Positions 35,009-43,412 of a stretch of DNA of 64,000 nt are shown piece after piece. A program made the translations under genes and the position numbers. Numbering within the stretch: the stretch's first letter is position 1; every line of letters starts with the position of its first letter. The stretch lies in contig JBJLGL010000001.1 of the NCBI GenBank assembly GCA_045564915.1, positions 62,001 to 126,000 of the forward strand, in the 5' to 3' direction. A model generated the notes under the pieces. That model was not told where the DNA came from. It saw only the letters and a program-made list of their open reading frames with translations, and ran no database searches. Origin of the DNA: JAQWRV01 sp045564915. Its GTDB lineage: Bacteria > Pseudomonadota > Alphaproteobacteria > Rhodospirillales > Rhodospirillaceae.

Positions 35009-35851
35009 ATGCCGCGACCACACATAGAATTCATTCATGCACAGGAGCTAGCATGGCAGAAGAGTTTTCTGAATGGTTCATTGTCGAGCATAGAATGTAA
35101 GGTGCTAAGTCATGACCCTCAAACGGGTGCCTGCTCGATAATTATGCGTTATCCGCCAGGTTGGCAACAAACTGGGCCTCTGCACTTGACCGCTGCGCAG
35201 GAATTACTTGTACTTGATGGCTCAATTCAGATTGGTGACCAGACCTACCCCTTCGATAGTTATGCTTATTTGCCGAAGGGGTACACATACGAGAATTGGC
35301 ACACAGAAAACGGGGCTGTCATATTGACCTTTTTCTCAAGCGGTCCGGATGTCGTCTTTGAAAAAGGTAATATGGTAGAAGAAGCTATTCCCTTTATTTA
35401 TTTACATGAAATGAAATGGTCTAGTGCAGATGTAGACCCTGACCTCGATTTCCTTCGTATTGCCCACAAGATTCTAAGGCACGACGAAATTAGTGGTGAG
35501 AAAACTATGGTGCTAGATTGCGGTGCCCAAAGCCACCCTCAGAATTGGGAAGAAGGAGCTCTAGCTCATCCCTGTGTAGAAGAAATGTTCTTATTGTCAG
35601 GTGATATAATCACCAACAGAGGGGCAATGCACGCGGGAGCCTATTTTTGGCGTCCACCTAATATCTGGCACGGTCCATTTGGCTCACGTAATGGCAACCT
35701 TTGCGTTATCCGCTTTCTTCATGGACACCATGTGAATAATTGGAGTGAGAAGAGATTTCCATTCAGTTTAACACCCGAGCATAAACCTGATTTGCCAGAT
35801 TCATTAAAGGATATCGCGGGCAAGCCATTTTCCGCTCCAACACCGTATTAG
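35009..35851 (+). CDS. Bicupin protein (ChrR-like cupin pair)
   Basis: This 280-aa protein has two beta-barrel cupin domains. The first has PGWQQTGPLHLTAAQELLVLDGSIQIGDQTYPFDSYAYLPKG. The second has HPCVEEMFLLSGDIITNRGAMHAGAYFWRPPNIWHGPFGS, including His residues likely to bind a metal. It has no signal peptide, so it is cytoplasmic. Such proteins can be dioxygenases, isomerases or sensor domains; the reaction is not clear. AAGGA precedes the ATG. The methyltransferase gene starts 19 nt after the stop, and the MFS genes follow on the same strand, suggesting a common pathway. Confidence 0.83.
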   Translation: MPRPHIEFIHAQELAWQKSFLNGSLSSIECKVLSHDPQTGACSIIMRYPPGWQQTGPLHLTAAQELLVLDGSIQIGDQTYPFDSYAYLPKGYTYENWHTENGAVILTFFSSGPDVVFEKGNMVEEAIPFIYLHEMKWSSADVDPDLDFLRIAHKILRHDEISGEKTMVLDCGAQSHPQNWEEGALAHPCVEEMFLLSGDIITNRGAMHAGAYFWRPPNIWHGPFGSRNGNLCVIRFLHGHHVNNWSEKRFPFSLTPEHKPDLPDSLKDIAGKPFSAPTPY

Positions 35852-35870
35852 ACCAAATTAGGAAACGATC

Positions 35871-37019
35871 ATGCTTGCCATGCCATCCTATGACTTTTTG
35901 CCCACTGGTACACATGACGAGGAAGCACGCGAGGGATTTTGCCGGGAAGTCGCTGTAAAATTAGCTGCAGAAATAAGGCCCTCCTTGCAAGCCATCTTTG
36001 AGCATAGGATAAAGCCCGTCTTTGTTGCCCAAAATGGGCGAGAACCAGATTTCCGTGAAATTGCAAAGTCAATGCGGTTACTTCCAGAATCCCGGCTATG
36101 GTATCGTCTGAGAACTGACAACCAGGATAGAATGTATGCCGTTTCCGGTGAAATGATCGACCGGCAACAATACGTTTTGGCGGAGAATGTTAAGAATGCG
36201 TCAGGAGCTCTGGGATCTCTTTGCCTGGACGAGGGCATCAAAATGCCAAGCTACCTGACCGCGGCAGATATTCATCGAAAACCAGGGGGGTATCACCTAG
36301 AAACCATACCCGAGGACGTTGCACCAGGTGCACAATACGAACGTACAATTGCGGTGCATAACATGGGAAGTCAGGGTGTCAATAATGATGATCCTGCAAG
36401 AAGCATTGGCCAATGGTTACAGAAAGAATTTAAACACTTACAACCGAAAAGAATCTTAGATCTTGGATGCACCATTGGAAATAACACACTCCCTTATAAA
36501 GAAATATTCCCAGAAGCAGAAGTGTACGGTGTTGATGTTAGCGCTCCATGTCTCAGATATGCTCATGCGCGGGCCTGCGCTTTAGGCGTCGAAGTTCATT
36601 ATCATCAGATGAATGCGGAAGAAATGTCTTTTGATGATGAATCATTTGATCTCATTGTTTCGCGCATCCTGATACATGAAACATCCTCCAAGGCTTTGCC
36701 CCGGATAATTAGGGAATGCCACAGGCTTTTAAAACCAGGTGGCGTAATGCTGCACTGCGATGCTCCACAGTTTGACTGCCTGACCCCTTATCAGGCTTCA
36801 CTTAGAGACTGGGATGCCACCTGTAACAATGAACCATTTATGCTGACAGTTTATAGTATGTCGCTAGAAGATCTCTATGAGATTTGCGGATTTGAAACAG
36901 GGAAAACTTTCAAGCACTTTGTCCCAGGTCTTTTCATTGAAGAGAAATCAGTAGACCCTAATGCTACGCCAGGATTTAGTAATGACTATTTCCTAACCGG
37001 CGCAGAAAAGACTCATTAG
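35871..37019 (+). CDS. Class I SAM-dependent methyltransferase with N-terminal helical domain
   Basis: This 382-aa protein has a helical domain at about 1-160 (rich in EIRPSLQAIFEHRIKP), then a short PGGYHLETIPEDVAPGAQYER linker. A Rossmann methyltransferase fold follows: motif I ILDLGCTIGNNTLPYKEIFP, DVSAPCLRYAHARA, then DDESFDLIVSRILIHETS and LLKPGGVMLHCDAP. The same two-part architecture recurs in the protein encoded at 62764-63867. The substrate is unknown. It starts 19 nt after the bicupin stop, with AGGAAA before the ATG. It is probably part of a bicupin-methyltransferase-MFS-MFS unit. Confidence 0.86.
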   Translation: MLAMPSYDFLPTGTHDEEAREGFCREVAVKLAAEIRPSLQAIFEHRIKPVFVAQNGREPDFREIAKSMRLLPESRLWYRLRTDNQDRMYAVSGEMIDRQQYVLAENVKNASGALGSLCLDEGIKMPSYLTAADIHRKPGGYHLETIPEDVAPGAQYERTIAVHNMGSQGVNNDDPARSIGQWLQKEFKHLQPKRILDLGCTIGNNTLPYKEIFPEAEVYGVDVSAPCLRYAHARACALGVEVHYHQMNAEEMSFDDESFDLIVSRILIHETSSKALPRIIRECHRLLKPGGVMLHCDAPQFDCLTPYQASLRDWDATCNNEPFMLTVYSMSLEDLYEICGFETGKTFKHFVPGLFIEEKSVDPNATPGFSNDYFLTGAEKTH

Positions 37020-37094
37020 CGCCTTACATCTTTAGTTACTACAGGTCCTCCGCCCCGCATAAATTACTTTGCTCACATTACCCAAGGTTATTCT

Positions 37095-38462
37095 ATGAAC
37101 GAATCTCATGCCAGCTCCGTTAAATATGAGCCACCTTATCCTAGCTTATTTTATTCCTGGTATGTAGTGATCGTGTTGATGCTAGCATATGTATTCGCTT
37201 TTCTAGATCGACAAATTCTAGCTCTTCTAGTTGAGCCCATCAAAAAAGATATTGGTATAACCGATTTCCAGATGAGCCTGCTACTTGGTCCCGCATTTGC
37301 CTTTTTTTATGTCACTCTCGGCATTCCTATCGGTCGTCTTGCAGATATCCGGAGCCGCCGCACGATAATAGGAATTGGCGTCACAGTCTGGAGTATCATG
37401 ACCGTAGCTTGTGGTATTGCAAAGTCATTTCCACAATTGCTATTAGCCCGTGCTGGCGTAGGCGTAGGTGAAGCAACTTTACAGCCCTGCGCGGCGCCAT
37501 TATTGAGTGATTACTTTCCAAGAGAGAAACGGGGCCGAGCCATTAGCGTTTATTCAATGGGACTTGGCATCGGTGCGGGTCTAGCCCTCGTGCTTGGCGG
37601 CCAAGTAATTGCATCAATCTCAAATGAACCCGCTCAATGGCTCCCCATTATTGGTGAGATACATAATTGGCAGATGGTGTTTTTTGTTGTTGGCCTGCCC
37701 GGCTTGGGTATTGCGGCCTTAATGTTTACTGTCAAAGAACCTTACCGGCGTGATCGTATTAGTATAGCTAAAATGGACTCAGATGGAGTTCCAATAGGAC
37801 AGGTTATATCCTTCTTGCTGGCGAGATGGCAGACTTACGGAACTCATTTTCTTGGTCTATCGATCATGAGCATTATTGGTAACGCTTATTTAGCCTGGCT
37901 ACCAACTGTCTTTATTCGAACCTGGGGATGGGGAATTGCAGAGATCAGCTTGTGGTATGGTTTGGTAGTAAGTATTGGAGGAATCATTGGTGTCACTCTG
38001 GGCGGCTGGATCGGTGATAATCTTTATAAGCGAGGTGTCAAAGACGGTCATATGCGTGTGGTTCTTTGGGGCACGACGATGCTGGTAATCGCTGCTATAC
38101 TGGTGCCGCTAATGCCAACACCTTGGTTAGGTCTACTATTTATAATTCCTCACGCAATTGGCTCTGGCATCCCTACAGCTGGAGGACCCACAGCCTTAAT
38201 GATGGTCACGCCTAATCAAATACGTGCTCAAGTTTCAGCTATTTATTGGTTCGTTATAAGTATTCTTGGTCTCATGGTCGGGCCAACGTCCGTTGCGCTA
38301 GTTTCAGAGCTTCTATTTGATGGCCCTGCAGATATTCGTTATGCACTCTCTTTAGTAAGTGCTGTTGTCGGTAGTTTCTTATGGCTATTGGTCATAAATC
38401 TCAAATATTACAAAAAAAGTGTAATAGAGGCAGATACATGGACGGCGCCTACATCAGCCTAA
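37095..38462 (+). CDS. MFS transporter, spinster-like (copy 1 of a tandem pair)
   Basis: This 455-aa protein has 12 TM segments and the MFS loop GRLADIRSRRTIIG between TM2 and TM3. The start FLDRQILALLVEPIKKDIGITDFQMSLLLGPAF is typical of the spinster-like branch. The neighbouring gene (38531-39898) is the same length and nearly the same in these motifs, so the pair came from tandem duplication. It is probably an exporter or importer of a lipid or small organic substrate. It follows the methyltransferase by 75 nt on the same strand. The substrate is unknown. Confidence 0.9.
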   Translation: MNESHASSVKYEPPYPSLFYSWYVVIVLMLAYVFAFLDRQILALLVEPIKKDIGITDFQMSLLLGPAFAFFYVTLGIPIGRLADIRSRRTIIGIGVTVWSIMTVACGIAKSFPQLLLARAGVGVGEATLQPCAAPLLSDYFPREKRGRAISVYSMGLGIGAGLALVLGGQVIASISNEPAQWLPIIGEIHNWQMVFFVVGLPGLGIAALMFTVKEPYRRDRISIAKMDSDGVPIGQVISFLLARWQTYGTHFLGLSIMSIIGNAYLAWLPTVFIRTWGWGIAEISLWYGLVVSIGGIIGVTLGGWIGDNLYKRGVKDGHMRVVLWGTTMLVIAAILVPLMPTPWLGLLFIIPHAIGSGIPTAGGPTALMMVTPNQIRAQVSAIYWFVISILGLMVGPTSVALVSELLFDGPADIRYALSLVSAVVGSFLWLLVINLKYYKKSVIEADTWTAPTSA

Positions 38463-38530
38463 CTGCCAACTCCATGTTATATGACAGACCAACACTGAGG
38501 CAGCCCCAGTAACGAAAGACGCAGAACAAC

Positions 38531-39898
38531 ATGAGAAAAACAATGCCGCCTGAGATAACAGCTGAGGCACCATATCCTAATTCGAAATATGCTTGGTACG
38601 TAACGACTCTTCTCCTTCTTGCTTACATCCTTTCTTTCATCGATCGGCAGATCATGAGCTTACTAATCGAGCCCATCAAAGCTGATCTTGAATTAAGTGA
38701 TGGCCAGATCGGATTATTACTCGGGCCAGCATTTGCAATTTTCTATGTAACTATGGGGGTTCCCATAGGCTGGTTAGCCGACAGAAAGAGTCGTAGAACG
38801 ATTATTGGTGCGGGAATTACCGTTTGGTGCTTCATGACAGCGGCTTGCGGACTGTCGCGAACCTTTGGACAATTGTTTGTAGCACGAATCGGCGTCGGGG
38901 CGGGCGAAGCCGTACTTACACCTAGCGCGCTATCACTCATTAGCGACTACTTCCCCCAAAAACAGCGAGCCAGGGCGATTAGCCTATACATGTCAGGGAT
39001 TTCTCTTGGTGGGGGTATAGCCAATCTCGCGGGTGGACCGCTCATTGCATTACTATTGGCGATGCCACCTCTTGTTATTCCAGTATTCGGTGAACTCATG
39101 GCTTGGCAATCAGCCTTCCTGATTGTTGGATTACCGGGCCTTCTCCTAGCCGTCTTAATGCTCACAGTAAAAGAACCTATGAGACGTGGCCTCCTTTCCT
39201 TGAAAGAAAGAGCGGGTAATAAATCACAGGAGTTGCCATTTAGAGAAGGAATGACATTTCTAGGTAAGCGCTGGAAAGCATACGGTAGTTTATTCTTCGG
39301 GATGTCAGTTGTAACGCTGGTTGGGTATACAGGTTTTTGGAATATAGCGTTGTTTCAGCGCACATGGGACTGGGATATTGCAACAATCGGATTAACTCTC
39401 GGTAGCGCTGCATTAATCTTTGGACCACTAGGAACCAATGGCGGTGGCTGGATAGCCGACAGGCTGACGAATCAAGGTCGAAAAGATGGTCCGATGAGAG
39501 CGATGTACTATGGAGTCATAATTACAGTAATTACAAACATTGCTTATCCACTGATGCCCTCAGGTCAGTTAGCTATGGCGTTTTATATTCCATCAATCCT
39601 AGGGGGTGCTATGGCCTCGGCGTGCGGCGCAGCAGCGGTAGTACACATTGCACCTAACCAGGTTCGCGCCCAAGCGACGGCTATATATTGGCTCATTATT
39701 AATGTTATCGGCCTCATGTTTGGTCCAACATCTGTCGGGTTCCTTACCGACATGCTGGGCGATCCTTCAAGGCTACGGTATGCTATGGCCGTCGTACCCT
39801 TGGTAGTAGGCGTTCCAGCGATATTGCTTATTATGTGGGGCTTGAAACATTACAACGCTGCTGCCGTTGAATCCGAGGCCTGGGCTGAAAAAGGATAG
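38531..39898 (+). CDS. MFS transporter, spinster-like (copy 2 of a tandem pair)
   Basis: This 455-aa protein is a 12-TM MFS carrier, the tandem paralogue of the previous gene. FIDRQIMSLLIEPIKADLELSDGQIGLLLGPAF parallels the FLDRQILALLVEPIKKDI segment of copy 1. GWLADRKSRRTIIGAGITVW is the TM2-3 loop. The spacer between the two is 68 nt, so cotranscription is probable. The copies have diverged substantially, which suggests they handle different substrates or directions. The 556-nt gap after it ends the run. Confidence 0.9.
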   Translation: MRKTMPPEITAEAPYPNSKYAWYVTTLLLLAYILSFIDRQIMSLLIEPIKADLELSDGQIGLLLGPAFAIFYVTMGVPIGWLADRKSRRTIIGAGITVWCFMTAACGLSRTFGQLFVARIGVGAGEAVLTPSALSLISDYFPQKQRARAISLYMSGISLGGGIANLAGGPLIALLLAMPPLVIPVFGELMAWQSAFLIVGLPGLLLAVLMLTVKEPMRRGLLSLKERAGNKSQELPFREGMTFLGKRWKAYGSLFFGMSVVTLVGYTGFWNIALFQRTWDWDIATIGLTLGSAALIFGPLGTNGGGWIADRLTNQGRKDGPMRAMYYGVIITVITNIAYPLMPSGQLAMAFYIPSILGGAMASACGAAAVVHIAPNQVRAQATAIYWLIINVIGLMFGPTSVGFLTDMLGDPSRLRYAMAVVPLVVGVPAILLIMWGLKHYNAAAVESEAWAEKG

Positions 39899-40454
39899 GC
39901 TAATGCATTCATTCTTTAGTTCAGGCAGGTCAGGAATATTCAGCATCATCCGAATTAAAAGCATAGACAGCAGCTTTATCGAGCTCTCGGGTAATGCCGT
40001 TCTAGCCCATGGTTAATGGTGTCAAAGATTCAGAAATCAGAACAGCAATATTGCAAGTGCTGGAAATAGCGAAAGGACCGCGCTGAGAGTTAAGAGTAAG
40101 GGAAGTTATCGACAATGGGATGGGTTTCTGCATATGTAGCCAGTTAGAGGCTATCATTGAAGGCTCTGCTATAATTCACTAGCATTTCCCTTATGAAGGG
40201 GCTACCCACAAAATTATGACAAGATATTAGGAGTGCGTTACAAGACCGGAAATCGTGGCTTTCCCGCATCTCTAATACATCTGGTCTAGTTTTTCTGGAA
40301 TTGTCCATGGAGTCTTTCTATTTTAATAGTATGAAAAATAGTTTACGAGCTTCCGGCCCCCTGGAAAAGGCGATACATGATTGCCATATGCAGGTAGTGC
40401 TAATAGCTATAAAATAGGCTCCGGTTCGGGGAACTAGCCCCAAAAGGAATGAAA
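39899..40454. other. Intergenic region upstream of hspQ, with a possible gene remnant and a stem-loop
   Basis: This 556-nt region has no intact gene. A frame at 40009-40182 encodes protein-like sequence (MVNGVKDSEIRTAILQVLE, then ELRVREVIDNGMGFCI) but is broken by one in-frame TGA at 40084-40086. It may be a decayed gene with regulator-like helices or chance. The last part holds an RpoH-like promoter and a small stem GGGG-aacta-GCCCC just before the hspQ ribosome-binding site. Confidence 0.35.
40361..40389 (+). promoter_or_regulatory. Candidate heat-shock (RpoH) promoter of hspQ
   Basis: CTGGAAA (40361-40367), preceded by CCCC, and GCCATAT (40383-40389) are separated by 15 nt. The heat-shock sigma consensus is CTTGAAA and CCCATNT with similar spacing, so there is one mismatch at -35 and one at -10. 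It lies about 65 nt before the hspQ start, and the predicted leader carries a short stem-loop. Confidence 0.38.
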
Positions 40455-40805
40455 ATGTCGATCCAATACCCGAGTAGTCATGCTGAAGAAGCTAGATTTA
40501 GGATTGGACAGGTAGTACGCCACCGCCTATTTCCTTTCCGTGGCGTCATTTTCGATGTCGACCCAGAGTTTAGTAATACTGAAGAATGGTGGGAATCTAT
40601 TCCGGAGAATGTTAGGCCCCGCAAGAACCAGCCCTTCTATCACGTATTCGCTGAAAATGAATCCTCACATTATGTTGCCTACGTCTCTCAGCAAAACCTA
40701 CTGGAAGATGAGACCGGAGACCCTGTGATGCACCCCGACATACCTGATTATTTTAGGGAGGTTGATGACGGGATTTATATGCTTCATGAGACATATAAGA
40801 ACTAA
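40455..40805 (+). CDS. hspQ: Heat-shock protein HspQ (hemimethylated-DNA-binding, YccV-like)
   Basis: This 116-aa protein has the YccV/HspQ fold. Its segments are RFRIGQVVRHRLFPFRGVIFDVDPEF, WWESIP, RPRKNQPFYHVFAENE and YVAYVSQQNLLEDETGDPV, the diagnostic stretches. In enterobacteria HspQ adapts Lon protease and promotes degradation of mutant DnaA. The ATG at 40455 (MSIQYPSS) lies a suitable 7 nt after AGGA; the upstream ATG at 40449 overlaps that site. The probable heat-shock promoter upstream fits the role. A peroxiredoxin gene follows at 140 nt. Confidence 0.93.
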   Translation: MSIQYPSSHAEEARFRIGQVVRHRLFPFRGVIFDVDPEFSNTEEWWESIPENVRPRKNQPFYHVFAENESSHYVAYVSQQNLLEDETGDPVMHPDIPDYFREVDDGIYMLHETYKN

Positions 40806-40945
40806 CTAATCCAAAGTGTCGTGAGATTTTGGATGACTCTGTAGTATGAAGAAGTAAGCTGGATACATACATTAAGGCTATAATGAAACCGAATTAAGTA
40901 AGCTTTAGATTATCTATTAAATATTTAGGGAAGGATACGCACGCA

Positions 40946-41422
40946 ATGACAATCAATAATGGCGATAAAATGCCCGAAGGTGGATTCAAAGTCATGACAG
41001 CTGATGGTGTCAAAGATATGACGACTGATGAGCTATTCTCTGGCAAGAAAGTAGCTCTGTTTTCGGTTCCAGGTGCGTTTACCCCGACCTGCTCGAACGA
41101 GCATTTGCCCAGCTATCTGAAAAATTACGACGCTATTCGTGCAAAAGGATTTGACACAATAGCCTGCATGGCAGTCAACGATGCTTTTGTCATGGATGCT
41201 TGGGGCAAGGATCGCGGAGTAAGTGATAAGATCTTAATGCTTGCTGACGGAAGCGGCGATTACACTTCCAAACTCGGCCTCGAACTAGATGCCCGTGGTT
41301 TTGGTCTTGGCACTAGAGGGAAGCGTTTCTCAATCATTGTGAATGACGGCATAGCTGAAGAAGTCAACGTAGATGAAGGAGGATACGATCTCACTAGTGC
41401 TGAGAAAACTTGCTCAATCTAA
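40946..41422 (+). CDS. Peroxiredoxin, Prx5/AhpC-TSA (redoxin) type
   Basis: This 158-aa protein reduces hydrogen or organic peroxides with a peroxidatic Cys49 in PGAFTPTCS, the Prx5-type signature. Other cysteines are Cys74 (IACMAV) and Cys156 (EKTCSI), one of which may be the resolving residue. ADGSGDYTSKLGLELDARGFGLGTRGKRFS is typical of the family (the nickname is peroxiredoxin V/glutaredoxin-linked). It is cytoplasmic. A clear terminator follows. It is beside hspQ on the same strand, and the katG system is 19 kb away. Confidence 0.95.
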   Translation: MTINNGDKMPEGGFKVMTADGVKDMTTDELFSGKKVALFSVPGAFTPTCSNEHLPSYLKNYDAIRAKGFDTIACMAVNDAFVMDAWGKDRGVSDKILMLADGSGDYTSKLGLELDARGFGLGTRGKRFSIIVNDGIAEEVNVDEGGYDLTSAEKTCSI

Positions 41423-41447
41423 CTAGTTTCCATATATGGATCAATAA

Positions 41448-41483
41448 CCGGCGGCTTGTGCAAAAGCCGCCGGGCCTGTTTTA
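41448..41483. terminator. Intrinsic terminator between convergent prx and galE
   Basis: The perfect stem CCGGCGGCTT / AAGCCGCCGG (41448-41457, 41464-41473) has a 6-nt loop and is followed by GCCTGTTTTAT. It ends the peroxiredoxin transcript, and because galE converges it may also block readthrough from that side. It is the strongest terminator I see in the window. Confidence 0.85.
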
Positions 41484-41515
41484 TGAGGCCGGCAATCGGT
41501 ACAACTCTAATTAAC

Positions 41516-42502
41516 TTAGCTAACACAGCCATCTTTTCTTGAATAATAGTCCCATGCATGAGCAATAATTGTCTCAATATCGCTAAAACATGGCCTCCAG
41601 CCCAGCACTTCATTAGCTTTACGAGCATCGGCCACAAGACGGTCGGGATCCCCGGGACGCCGTTCTGATTCTATAGTTCGAATACAACGGCTAGTCACTT
41701 TTTCAACAGTCGCTAGAATATCTCGTACTGAATGCCCTCGACCTGTCCCTAGATTAAAGGACTCATGACCATCAGTGCTTCTAGTAAAGTTGAAGGCTTG
41801 AACATGCGCATTAGCTAAATCGGACACATGAATGTAGTCACGGATTGCTGTACCGTCAGGCGTATCATAATCGCTACCGTTAATGGAAATCACCTCTTCA
41901 GAGTTGGCGGCTGCGTTAAGCACAATTGGAATCAGATGGGTCTCAGGATCGTGCCATTCCCCAATCTCAGAATCAGGATCTGCGCCCGCTGCATTAAAAT
42001 AGCGCATAGAGGTGCAACGCATCCCATAAGCTCGGGCAGAATCAGTTAGCATATTTTCAACTATCCACTTAGATTCGCCATAAGGTGATATTGGCTTTAA
42101 AGGAGAAGCCTCACTAACCGGTATTCTATTAGGAATACCATAGACAGCGCAGGTACTAGAGAAGACAAGTACGCGAACATTATTTTCGCGCATAACCTCC
42201 AATACGTTCATACTGCCAATGACATTAGCTTCATAATAGTCCATCGGCCGCTCTTGGGATTCTGAAACATAAGCTAATGCAGCACAATGAATGACGGCCT
42301 CGATATTGAAATCCCTAATTGTTGAACTTAAGGCCGATTTATCAAGAATATCAGCTTCGACTAGAGGCCCCCACTTCACAAATTCACGATGTCCCCGATA
42401 GAGGTTATCAAAAACTACTGGTGTATAACCGGCAAGTGAGAGTGCTTTACAAATATGACTGCCAACATAACCTGCTCCACCTGTTACAAGTACATGAGAC
42501 AT
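41516..42502 (-). CDS. galE: UDP-glucose 4-epimerase GalE
   Basis: This 328-aa extended SDR interconverts UDP-glucose and UDP-galactose (or the N-acetyl forms). It shows the NAD site VTGGAGYVGSHICKAL at the start and SSTCAVYG in the active site. The catalytic YGESK and the C-terminal NLGTGRGHSVRDILATVE and RPGDPDRLVADARKANEVLGW follow. It supplies activated sugar to the envelope-polysaccharide cluster: the GT2 gene starts 7 nt upstream, with the HAD gene upstream of that. Convergent with the peroxiredoxin. Confidence 0.95.
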   Translation of the reverse strand: MSHVLVTGGAGYVGSHICKALSLAGYTPVVFDNLYRGHREFVKWGPLVEADILDKSALSSTIRDFNIEAVIHCAALAYVSESQERPMDYYEANVIGSMNVLEVMRENNVRVLVFSSTCAVYGIPNRIPVSEASPLKPISPYGESKWIVENMLTDSARAYGMRCTSMRYFNAAGADPDSEIGEWHDPETHLIPIVLNAAANSEEVISINGSDYDTPDGTAIRDYIHVSDLANAHVQAFNFTRSTDGHESFNLGTGRGHSVRDILATVEKVTSRCIRTIESERRPGDPDRLVADARKANEVLGWRPCFSDIETIIAHAWDYYSRKDGCVS

Positions 42503-42509
42503 TCTGCTA

Positions 42510-43412
42510 TTAAACCTCTACAACATGAAAACCGTTATCTCCATGGCTATAAACAACCATCTTGAAGTGAGGAGACCGCTCTGGATCAACGAGGTGACCA
42601 AAACCAAGAGCACTAAGATGCTTAGCAAAAACCCGCTCGCCAAGCCGATTGGTATCTTCTGGAATAACTGGTGTATAGCGCTGTAATACTTTAACGCACT
42701 CATCGCGGTAAGCGTCACGACTCACAATTGCCTTATTAGCCCCCTGAAAGCGATAAATACCAAGCGGCGTAGGAATAACGTAGCAATCTGTCTTTTCTAT
42801 GAATCGAGCCCACAACTCGAAATCACATGCAAGTGATAATGAATGGTCAAAATCCCCGCCCACATCTTCCCAAAGTGAGCGGCGAAAGAAAGTTGAATCC
42901 TGGACTATCCAGCCAGAGGTTGGCAAACCTGAAGATTTGATGTGTTCTCCGTTATAAAAACCCCATTGATCAACACCAGGGACAAAATCAGCCTTGATTG
43001 TTAGCCCATCTCTGCGCGCCTGCATGGGAAAACGTGATGTAATCCACTGCACTTCTGGAAGTTGATCGAAGATCTCAAGTACCGTCTGAATAGCCCATGG
43101 AGCAAGCATGTCATCCGAATTTAACCAGCCCATAATCTCGGCATCCGACTTTCTAAAGCCTTCCCTAATACCATGGTACATACCGCTATCAGGTTCACTC
43201 TGCCAATAAAGAAGCTGTGGGTCATATTTCTCTATAATATTCAAGGAGCCATCGGAAGAACCAGCATCCATTACCACATAGTCAACACGGTCAAAGCTGC
43301 GCTGATTGATAATCGACGTCATACAGTCTTCGAGATAGGCCGCATAGTTAAGATTTACGGTCACTATACACAGACGATTAGATTGGGGCACAGCCAACTT
43401 CAGAATCCTCAA
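42510..43412 (-). CDS. Glycosyltransferase family 2
   Basis: This 300-aa GT-A glycosyltransferase has CIVTVNLNYAAYLEDCMTSI at the start, VVMDAGSSDGSLNII, and the metal-binding GWLNSDDMLAPW. LACDFELWARFIE is characteristic of polysaccharide-chain GT2 enzymes (WcaA/RfbG style). The donor may be a UDP-sugar from galE beside it (7 nt downstream). Its start overlaps the stop of the 828-aa HAD gene by 4 nt. The enzyme is cytoplasmic or membrane-associated. No flippase or polymerase gene is seen in the window. Confidence 0.9.
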   Translation of the reverse strand: MRILKLAVPQSNRLCIVTVNLNYAAYLEDCMTSIINQRSFDRVDYVVMDAGSSDGSLNIIEKYDPQLLYWQSEPDSGMYHGIREGFRKSDAEIMGWLNSDDMLAPWAIQTVLEIFDQLPEVQWITSRFPMQARRDGLTIKADFVPGVDQWGFYNGEHIKSSGLPTSGWIVQDSTFFRRSLWEDVGGDFDHSLSLACDFELWARFIEKTDCYVIPTPLGIYRFQGANKAIVSRDAYRDECVKVLQRYTPVIPEDTNRLGERVFAKHLSALGFGHLVDPERSPHFKMVVYSHGDNGFHVVEV

